From Cytophagaceae bacterium (lineage in GTDB: Bacteria; Bacteroidota; Bacteroidia; Cytophagales; Spirosomataceae): a stretch of DNA of 12,847 nt. Both the position numbers and the translations under genes were made by a program. Location: positions 1 through 12,847 of the forward strand of contig JAIXRT010000235.1 in assembly GCA_027485075.1 (NCBI GenBank), given 5' to 3'. Position 1 is the stretch's first letter. Every line of letters starts with the position of its first letter. Below, piece by piece: positions 7,056 to 12,847 of this stretch. Under the pieces are notes generated by a model. It was not told where the DNA came from and did not search any database. It saw nothing but the letters and a program-made list of their open reading frames with translations.

Positions 7056-7682
7056 ATGAAAGCGGAATTAATTAAAAAGTATTTTCCTGAGACCTCGGAC
7101 ACGCAGCTGCAGCAATTTGAACAATTGTTCCCTTTATATGTCGAGTGGAATGAAAAGATCAATGTTATATCACGTAAGGATATCGACAACTTAATGTTGC
7201 ACCATGTCCTTCATTCCTTGGCAATCGCCAAATTCATCCAATTTAGACCTGGAACTGAAATTTTAGATGTTGGCACCGGTGGTGGATTTCCAGGAATCCC
7301 ATTAGCCATTCTATTTCCTGAATGTTCCTTTTTAATGGTCGATAGTATTGGGAAAAAGATAAAAGTGGTGCATGGTGTGGTAGAAGGACTTGGCTTGACG
7401 AATGTTCGTGCCGAACACATCCGAGCAGAGGATGTAGATCAAGATTTTGAATTTATCGTTAGTAGGGCAGTCACACGCTTAAGCCCATTCTATTATTGGG
7501 TCCGTAAAAAAATTAGTCCGAACCATTTTCATACACATAGAAACGGTTTAATCTTGTTAAAGGGGGGCGATTTAAAAGAAGAAATTGAAGAATTAGAGAG
7601 GAAAACAAAAGTTATTGACTTGCCTTCTTACTTTGAAGAACCATTTTTTGAAACCAAAAAACTCGTTTACGTTCCCATGTAA
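7056..7682 (+). CDS. rsmG: 16S rRNA (guanine527-N7)-methyltransferase RsmG
   Basis: 208 residues, normal for RsmG (GidB). It methylates N7 of G527 in the 530 loop of 16S rRNA using S-adenosylmethionine. Diagnostic stretches are WNEKINVISRKD (31-42), HHVLHSLAI (49-57), the SAM-binding Rossmann loop ILDVGTGGGFPGIPLAI (69-85), the acidic VDSIGKKIKVV (95-105) and VSRAVTRL (135-142). The ATG at 7056 gives the usual short N-terminus (MKAELIKKYFP). It lies 38 bp after the exported TPR gene; a TATCTTTA at 7032-7039 resembles a -7 box (one mismatch) but has no -33 partner. It is followed 9 bp later by a glycosyltransferase, an arrangement with no obvious functional link. Confidence 0.96.
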   Translation: MKAELIKKYFPETSDTQLQQFEQLFPLYVEWNEKINVISRKDIDNLMLHHVLHSLAIAKFIQFRPGTEILDVGTGGGFPGIPLAILFPECSFLMVDSIGKKIKVVHGVVEGLGLTNVRAEHIRAEDVDQDFEFIVSRAVTRLSPFYYWVRKKISPNHFHTHRNGLILLKGGDLKEEIEELERKTKVIDLPSYFEEPFFETKKLVYVPM

Positions 7683-7691
7683 ATTATTGAT

Positions 7692-8678
7692 ATGGAGTCA
7701 ATTTCAGTCGCTTTATGTACGTATAACGGGGAGGAATTTTTACCCAAGCAACTTGATTCAATCAAGCAACAAACAAAACCTATACATGAATTAGTTGTAT
7801 GTGATGATGGATCGCGCGATGCAACAATCGAAATTCTAGAAAAATTTAAACAGTCAGTTTCTTTCCCCGTTATTATCCACCAGAATTCAAGTAACCTTGG
7901 AAGTAGTAAAAATTTTGAACAATGTCTTCAAAAATGCTCGGGGGAGATTATATTTTTATGTGATCAAGATGACGTATGGATGTCAAATAAGGTGGAATTA
8001 ATGACTGCGTATTTCCATGCACATAGCAATCAAGATGCTGTATTTTCAAATGCACAAATTATTGACCAGCGTGGCCTAAAGACGGGGAATACCTCATTTA
8101 ATCAAATAGAATTTAACCAGCTAGCACAAGCCAAATGGTTATCGGGTGGCGCATTCGAAATACTTTTAAAAGGTTATGTAGTTACAGGTGCTACCATGGC
8201 TATCCGTAAACGTTGTTTGCCTAAATTATTGCCGGTTCCTGAGATTATTCCTGAATTAATTCATGACGGTTGGATGGCGCTTATGCTGGCTATTAACAAT
8301 CAAATTGGATTTATAACAGAACCTCTAATCCAATACCGTGAACACGAAAGCCAACAAGTTGGCCTAAAAGCAAAAAATCAACGAGTATCCTTGTTGGATC
8401 GTTTCACAAGAACTAGAAACGATAAGTTAATGCGTATTCAAAAAAAACATACAGATGCGAAAGCACTCTATCAATACATTCATGCAATGCCTAATGTGCC
8501 CATTGACGTTATCCATAAACTTCAACATCGATTTGAATTTTATGCGATGCGCGCACAATTACCTACAAATCGTTTATTAAGAATTGTGCCAATCTATAAA
8601 TTTGCTATTGCTGGTGCTTATAAAAATCTTGAAGGAGGAAAGTGGTGGAGACCCATACTAGGAGACCTATTTGAATGA
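7692..8678 (+). CDS. Family 2 glycosyltransferase (rhamnosyltransferase-like)
   Basis: 328 residues. The GT-A fold N-terminal half carries VALCTYNGEEFLPKQLDSI (6-24), the nucleotide-sugar DDG (38-40) and the metal-binding DQDD (91-94) in CDQDDVWMSNK. The middle has VTGATMAIRK and HDGWMALMLAI, the acceptor/catalytic region; YREHESQQVG matches a phrase common in rhamnosyltransferase-like GT2 enzymes of O-antigen and exopolysaccharide loci. No membrane segment is clear, so it probably acts at the cytoplasmic face on a lipid-linked or polysaccharide acceptor; donor and acceptor are unknown. It starts 9 bp after rsmG and ends one base before the preferred start of the next gene, so the three are probably co-transcribed. 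No full polysaccharide cluster is seen, only this enzyme and its DUF5672 neighbour. Confidence 0.9.
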   Translation: MESISVALCTYNGEEFLPKQLDSIKQQTKPIHELVVCDDGSRDATIEILEKFKQSVSFPVIIHQNSSNLGSSKNFEQCLQKCSGEIIFLCDQDDVWMSNKVELMTAYFHAHSNQDAVFSNAQIIDQRGLKTGNTSFNQIEFNQLAQAKWLSGGAFEILLKGYVVTGATMAIRKRCLPKLLPVPEIIPELIHDGWMALMLAINNQIGFITEPLIQYREHESQQVGLKAKNQRVSLLDRFTRTRNDKLMRIQKKHTDAKALYQYIHAMPNVPIDVIHKLQHRFEFYAMRAQLPTNRLLRIVPIYKFAIAGAYKNLEGGKWWRPILGDLFE

Positions 8679-8679
8679 T

Positions 8680-9384
8680 ATGCAACAAGTAGCCGTTGTT
8701 ATTCCAGTTTATCAAACAAAGCTTTCTACGAGTGAGCAGATTTCGTTGCGTCAGTGCCAAAAGGTTTTAGGGAAGCACCCAATTATACTTGTAGCGCCAG
8801 AGGGCTTGAATACAGCATTCATGGATGAATATTTACAGACTTATAAAGTTGTAAGATTTCCTGATAGGTTTTTTATCAGTCCTAAAACATATAATCATTT
8901 ACTCGTTAGTGAGGCATTTTACCATGCATTTATTGAATTTGAATACATACTAATTTACCAACTGGATGCTTATGTATTTGATGATCAATTGTCAGCGTGG
9001 TGCAATAAAGGTTACGATTATATAGGAGCCCCCAAGTTAAAAAAGGAACATGTAGCAGGTAAAAATTCAATACTTAGCGCGCCAATACTTATGAATGGCG
9101 GCCTTTCATTACGTAATGTAAAATCACTACTTCGTTATATTAGATACTACAGTTACTTTTTCAAGGAATGGAAAGCGAATGAAGATGCGATGTTTTCCTT
9201 TGCACAAAAACGATCTTATCCTTTCCGATGGTTACTGAAATTACCAAATTGGCGGATAGCACTCGAATTCTCGGTTGAAAAGAACCCAGAAATTGGAATT
9301 AAACTATTGGGAGGGAAATTACCATTTGGGTGCCATGCATGGGAAAAGTACAGCCCCAAATATTGGAATCAGTTTATAAATTAA
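8680..9384 (+). CDS. DUF5672 putative glycosyltransferase
   Basis: 234 residues from ATG 8680. A TTG at 8671 would add three codons and overlap the upstream gene by 8 bp, but the ATG one base after the TGA at 8676-8678 fits translational coupling better. It opens VAVVIPVYQ, has ILIYQLDAYVF (91-101), where the LDA motif occupies the DxD-like position, then YDYIGAP (112-118), NGGLSLRN (139-146), NEDAMFSF (167-174) and PFGCHAWEKY (215-224). This order (LDA, IGAP, NGGLSLR, EDxxF, HxWE) is what I recall for DUF5672 (PF18922), a GT-A-like family found with polysaccharide genes. The enzyme activity is inferred from the fold-like motifs. It probably acts with the preceding GT2 on the same glycan. Its stop shares TTAA with the convergent LytTR gene. 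Confidence 0.85.
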   Translation: MQQVAVVIPVYQTKLSTSEQISLRQCQKVLGKHPIILVAPEGLNTAFMDEYLQTYKVVRFPDRFFISPKTYNHLLVSEAFYHAFIEFEYILIYQLDAYVFDDQLSAWCNKGYDYIGAPKLKKEHVAGKNSILSAPILMNGGLSLRNVKSLLRYIRYYSYFFKEWKANEDAMFSFAQKRSYPFRWLLKLPNWRIALEFSVEKNPEIGIKLLGGKLPFGCHAWEKYSPKYWNQFIN

Positions 9385-9722
9385 GCGAGCGTTTGAAAAT
9401 ACTCTTTTAGCGGTCGAACTTGTCTACGAGAAATTGAAATCACCTCATCATTAACCAAACGAATCGTTTTCTGTGACTTAAAATCGATGTGAACGATAGC
9501 AGAAGGATTAATCAAAGCAGATTTAGAGGGACGAATGAACCCATCCTCACTTAACAAGGTTGCAAAATACTTTAATGTTCGGCATGATAGGATTTTACGT
9601 CCATCTTTTAAGAAAAAGTTTGAGTAATTACCTTCACCGCGTATGAAAAGTATTTCAGACGAAAGTACATTGATGGCTCCTAAGGAGATCGAACTTGGAT
9701 CTAAAGTGGCATTAAACTGCAT
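9381..9722 (-). CDS. Stand-alone LytTR DNA-binding regulator
   Basis: 113 residues, essentially one LytTR domain (about 10-110): EILFIRGEGNYSNFFLKDG (23-41), then FIRPSKSALINPSAIVHIDF (62-81), the counterpart of the family's FxRxHrSylVN phrase, and ISRRQVRPLKEYF (97-109). There is no receiver domain and no membrane segment, unlike most LytR/AlgR-type response regulators, so the signal it reads is unknown; no sensor kinase is in the window. LytTR domains insert beta-strands into the major groove and bind direct repeats. The upstream spacer carries repeats resembling the published LytTR consensus, one of them touching the start codon, which suggests autoregulation (inference). Convergent with the DUF5672 gene, overlapping at the stops; divergent from the aldo/keto reductase. 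Confidence 0.9.
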   Translation of the reverse strand: MQFNATLDPSSISLGAINVLSSEILFIRGEGNYSNFFLKDGRKILSCRTLKYFATLLSEDGFIRPSKSALINPSAIVHIDFKSQKTIRLVNDEVISISRRQVRPLKEYFQTLA

Positions 9723-9742
9723 ACGTTGATTAACATTGATTA
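9723..9742. repeat. Two tandem 10-bp repeats abutting the LytTR start codon
   Basis: ACGTTGATTA (9723-9732) followed directly by ACATTGATTA (9733-9742), identical but for one base. With the preceding T, 9722-9730 reads TACGTTGAT, which fits the published LytTR site consensus [TA][AC][CA]GTTN[AG][TG]; the second copy (9732-9740) differs at one position. Possible operator for the adjacent regulator. Confidence 0.5.
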
Positions 9743-9759
9743 AGTCAAATTTCGACTTA
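9741..9759. repeat. Palindrome upstream of the LytTR gene
   Basis: TAAGTC (9741-9746) and GACTTA (9754-9759) form a perfect 6-bp inverted repeat around AAATTTC. On the minus strand the centre reads GAAATTTG, one base off the TAnnTTTG -7 box, so the palindrome would overlay the promoter of the LytTR gene. Candidate operator; no known family is assigned. Confidence 0.4.
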
Positions 9760-9783
9760 TCATTCAGTTTAAATTATAAGATT

Positions 9784-9829
9784 TACGTTATTTGCGTTAT
9801 TGCTGTTTTTATTCTGTAAAAACGTTTAT
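9784..9829. repeat. Cluster of CGTT-type repeats
   Basis: TACGTTATT (9784-9792), TGCGTTATT (9793-9801) and GCTGTTTTT (9802-9810) follow one another in a 9-bp period, and AACGTTTAT (9821-9829) matches the LytTR consensus in full. The known LytTR architecture is two 9-mers about 12 bp apart, so the spacing here is not canonical. The cluster lies about 60-110 bp from the LytTR start and about 175-220 bp from the reductase start. Confidence 0.35.
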
Positions 9830-10003
9830 TAATCGGTACTAGTGAAAATATTCAAAAAATGTATAAACATATTTTTAATACATAATTTTAATTAAAAGGT
9901 GGTTATACTTTGGCAAAAACTAAACAAAAACGTATTAAACGGATTTATTATTAACTAATTAAAAAAACTAACTTGAGTAACAATTAAAGATTAATACAAA
10001 AAG

Positions 10004-10975
10004 ATGAAAACAAGGAGATTTGGAAGAACGAATTGGGATGTAAGTGAGATGGGGTATGGGATGTGGGGACTTGCGGGCTGGACAGGCTCTGATATTCAGG
10101 AAGTAAATAAATCATTAGACCATGCCGTTTCACTTGGCTGTAATTTTTTCGATACCGCATGGGGATATGCAGAAGGGAAAAGTGAGCAAATATTGGGTGG
10201 ACTAATCAAGCGACATATAGACACGAAAATATTTGCTGCTACCAAAATTCCCCCTAAGAATTTTACATGGCCATCGAAATCTCATTTCTTAATACAAGAT
10301 TGTTTCCCTGCGAATCATATCGTCGAATACACGGAGAAAAGCTTGAAAAATTTAGGTGTAGAGCAAATTGACCTGCAACAATTTCACGTTTGGGAAGATG
10401 CATGGGCTAACCAAGATGAGTGGCAACGAGCAGTTGAAAAACTAACAAAAGAAGGGAAAGTTGCTCATTGGGGAATCTCCGTTAATCGTTGGGAACCAAA
10501 TAATTGTCTTCAAACCTTAAAGACAGGTCAAATATCAGCTGTTCAAGTGATCTATAATATCTTCGATCAAAACCCCGAAGATTTACTTTTCCCATTATGC
10601 AAGGAATTGGATGTCGCTATTATTGCTCGCGTTCCGTTTGATGAGGGTACTTTGACGGGAACCATGAGTTATGACACAACATTCCCAGCAGACGATTGGA
10701 GATCAACTTATTTTGTTCCTGAAAATCTAATTTCCAGTGTTGACCACGCGAATGCACTGAAGCCACTTATTCCAGAGGGTATGGATATGCCCGAAATGGC
10801 ACTACGATTTATCTTATCAAACCCCGATGTAGGAACTATCATTCCAGGGATGCGTAAAATTAATCATGCAGCAAATAACATTGCTTGTTCAGACGGTAAA
10901 GGTTTATCAAAAGATTTATTAGATAAATTAAAACTTCACAGATGGGATCGCCAACCTACTGAATGGTCCCAATAG
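10004..10975 (+). CDS. Aldo/keto reductase
   Basis: 323 residues, the usual length for an NADPH-dependent aldo/keto reductase with a TIM-barrel fold, cytosolic. The catalytic tetrad is visible: Asp50 in NFFDTAWGYAEG, Tyr55 in the same motif, Lys81 in FAATKI, His128 in LQQFHVW. It starts MKTRRFGRTNWDVSEMGYGMWGL, typical of this class, and the cofactor-binding C-terminal segment includes VGTIIPGMRKINHAANNI (about 276-293). The natural substrate cannot be told; these enzymes often reduce sugars, aldehydes or ketones. No Shine-Dalgarno sequence. It is transcribed away from the LytTR gene, and its last 20 bases overlap the 3' end of the convergent rhodanese-thioredoxin gene. Confidence 0.94.
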   Translation: MKTRRFGRTNWDVSEMGYGMWGLAGWTGSDIQEVNKSLDHAVSLGCNFFDTAWGYAEGKSEQILGGLIKRHIDTKIFAATKIPPKNFTWPSKSHFLIQDCFPANHIVEYTEKSLKNLGVEQIDLQQFHVWEDAWANQDEWQRAVEKLTKEGKVAHWGISVNRWEPNNCLQTLKTGQISAVQVIYNIFDQNPEDLLFPLCKELDVAIIARVPFDEGTLTGTMSYDTTFPADDWRSTYFVPENLISSVDHANALKPLIPEGMDMPEMALRFILSNPDVGTIIPGMRKINHAANNIACSDGKGLSKDLLDKLKLHRWDRQPTEWSQ

Positions 10976-11666
10976 CTTGAGTAAATAATTCTTTGAGTTT
11001 CGGCTCTTCACGAAATCCCGATGTTTTTTGAAGTATTTTACCTTGGTGAAATACGATAAAACTCGGGATTTCGTCTATGCCATAGGCTTGTAATATCGCT
11101 TGGTTGCCATCAGCTTCTACCTTTAACACCGTTACTTTACCAGCAAACTCTGCAGCTAATTTATCCACCATAGGCATCATTTTTAAACAAGGGGCGCACC
11201 ATTTGGCATAAAAATCAACAACAACCGCATCATCCGCTTTTGTCAATTTTTCAAAATCAACCAAACTCCAAGCTGCATCATGCTTGACATCTGGGACACC
11301 TTCCAATGGCTTCATCTTTGTAGTCCATTTTAAATATCCTCCTTTTAATTCGGTGACTTGAAAACCTTTGGCACGCATCACTTCAGCAGCTTGAGCAGAA
11401 CGTCCCCCCGAAAGACAATAAATAAGTACAGGCTGACTCTTATCTAGTTTATCTATTTCCTGTGCAAAAGAAGCAGACCTAAAATCAATATTTTGCGCTT
11501 TGGGTAAATGACCTCCCCCAAACTCGCCAGACGTACGTACATCTAATAACGTGGCCTTAGGTAATTCAGCGATTTTAGCGGAAAAGGATTCAACGTCAAC
11601 GACTTGTGCGTTAACTGAAAACCATGTGCATATTGAAAACAGGATTAGACAAGTATAATTTTTCAT
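10956..11666 (-). CDS. Exported rhodanese-thioredoxin fusion protein
   Basis: 236 residues from ATG 11666. The frame is open to an ATG at 11705, but those 13 extra residues are polar and would bury the signal peptide, and a candidate promoter overlaps them. MKNYTCLILFSICTWFSVNAQ is a signal peptide (cleavage likely after NA, residue 20). Rhodanese domain about 22-122: LLDVRTSGEFGGGHLP (40-55) and active loop YCLSGGRSA with Cys84. Thioredoxin domain about 135-236: VDFYAKWCAPCLKMMP with Cys157 and Cys160, and cis-Pro201 in DEIPSF. Known family chemistry gives sulfur transfer plus dithiol exchange, here in the periplasm; the partner is unknown. The fusion could reduce or reload the rhodanese persulfide (inference). 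Convergent with the reductase (20-bp overlap); a long inverted repeat lies in its 3' part. Confidence 0.9.
   Translation of the reverse strand: MKNYTCLILFSICTWFSVNAQVVDVESFSAKIAELPKATLLDVRTSGEFGGGHLPKAQNIDFRSASFAQEIDKLDKSQPVLIYCLSGGRSAQAAEVMRAKGFQVTELKGGYLKWTTKMKPLEGVPDVKHDAAWSLVDFEKLTKADDAVVVDFYAKWCAPCLKMMPMVDKLAAEFAGKVTVLKVEADGNQAILQAYGIDEIPSFIVFHQGKILQKTSGFREEPKLKELFTQAIGTIQ
11010..11074. repeat. 65-bp extended inverted repeat inside the thioredoxin domain
   Basis: Outer arms ACGAAATCCCGA (11010-11021) and TCGGGATTTCGT (11063-11074) are perfect 12-bp complements. Inside, GTTTT (11023-11027) pairs with AAAAC (11058-11062), and GTATTTTACC (11033-11042) with GGTGAAATAC (11045-11054), leaving a tiny central loop. 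About 27 pairs form in all, interrupted by a 1-base bulge and a 5/3 internal loop. In plus-strand RNA the one imperfect pair is a G-U wobble; in the minus-strand mRNA it is a C-A mismatch. It begins 34 bases after the reductase stop, so it may end or protect reductase transcripts, but no T-tract follows. Confidence 0.7.
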
Positions 11667-11678
11667 TTTGATTAGATA

Positions 11679-11708
11679 CAAGGTTATAGAATCATGAATA
11701 AACACAAA
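11679..11708 (-). promoter_or_regulatory. Possible promoter of the rhodanese-thioredoxin gene
   Basis: On the minus strand: TTTG at 11708-11705, an 18-bp spacer, TAACCTTG at 11686-11679 (one mismatch to TAnnTTTG). The start site would fall near 11672, just before the ATG at 11666, and this favours that ATG over the one at 11705. The short leader and imperfect boxes keep confidence low. Confidence 0.35.
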
Positions 11709-11771
11709 ACCGACGGAAATTATCCAAATTTTACGTTATTTTGCAAGGCAATTTAAGCAATTACAACGTAA

Positions 11772-12847
<1,076 letters not shown>

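Larger units (their letters stand above)
9723..10003. other. 281-bp A/T-rich divergent spacer, LytTR gene to aldo/keto reductase
   Basis: No gene of convincing size. It contains tandem repeats and a palindrome close to the LytTR gene (listed separately), a run of CGTT repeats, and toward the reductase a stretch of A/T-rich DNA with TATACTTTG at 9904-9912, which resembles a -7 box with one extra base and no proper -33 partner. A 14-codon TTG-started frame (9910-9954) is too weak to call. Both divergent genes should take their promoters from here, but no full consensus promoter is seen. Confidence 0.6.

Noticed and set aside
7211..7420. Minus-strand frame inside rsmG
   Set aside because: Lies opposite the SAM-binding motif of rsmG; product is low-complexity and unrecognised.
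8671..8679. TTG start for the DUF5672 protein
   Set aside because: The ATG at 8680 is one base after the upstream stop and starts directly at the conserved N-terminal strand.
9910..9954. TTG-started 14-codon frame encoding a basic peptide (MAKTKQKRIKRIYY), preceded by an AAAAGGTGG stretch
   Set aside because: Very short, A/T-rich composition readily gives Lys/Ile/Tyr codons, the start is rare, and Shine-Dalgarno-like sequences carry little weight in Bacteroidota. Conservation data would be needed.
11667..11705. Longer N-terminus (13 codons) for the rhodanese-thioredoxin protein
   Set aside because: It would bury a good signal peptide and overlaps the only promoter-like sequence; the ATG at 11666 is better.

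Overview
The window looks like chromosomal core DNA of a Bacteroidota bacterium, probably of the Cytophagales (the order is an inference). The evidence is the gldE-ssb-mutY block, a Bacteroidota-type HU gene, a 29-residue AURKAIP1/COX24-like ribosomal gene next to RNase E/G, low G+C with A/T-rich spacers, almost no Shine-Dalgarno sequences, and promoters of the Bacteroidota form (TTTG, about 20 bp, TAnnTTTG). No tRNA, rRNA, CRISPR array, insertion sequence or phage gene was seen.

Layout. Positions 1-2606 run leftward: mutY (adenine glycosylase), ssb (single-strand binding protein) and the 5' part of gldE (CNNM/CBS membrane protein). A strong 15-bp hairpin separates ssb from gldE. Positions 2665-4186 run rightward from a near-perfect promoter: an HU/IHF-family protein started by GTG, a membrane-anchored TPR protein, two small hairpins, and a 29-aa very basic mS38/bS22-like ribosomal gene ended by a hairpin terminator. 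The T-tract of that terminator overlaps the -33 box of the next promoter. That promoter drives rng (RNase E/G, GTG start), which overlaps an exported TPR protein by 29 bp. These are followed by rsmG (16S rRNA m7G methyltransferase), a family 2 glycosyltransferase and a DUF5672 putative glycosyltransferase, the last three almost without gaps.

Positions 9381-9722 hold a stand-alone LytTR DNA-binding protein on the minus strand, convergent with the DUF5672 gene (stops overlap in TTAA). Its 281-bp upstream spacer is A/T-rich and carries tandem repeats and a palindrome that resemble LytTR operator elements. An aldo/keto reductase follows. It converges with, and overlaps by 20 bp, an exported rhodanese-thioredoxin fusion gene. 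The 3' part of the fusion gene contains an unexpectedly long inverted repeat (11010-11074). The window ends inside eno (enolase).

Functionally the window mixes DNA maintenance (MutY, SSB, HU), RNA and ribosome maturation (RNase E/G, RsmG, mS38-like protein), envelope functions (GldE, two TPR proteins, two glycosyltransferases, rhodanese-thioredoxin) and central metabolism (enolase). Most of it is conventional. I saw no clear unknown multi-gene system. The best leads are non-coding: the 65-nt hairpin inside the thioredoxin gene, the repeat cluster at the LytTR gene, and the fused terminator/promoter before rng. The small ribosomal gene, easily missed by length cut-offs, is also worth noting.
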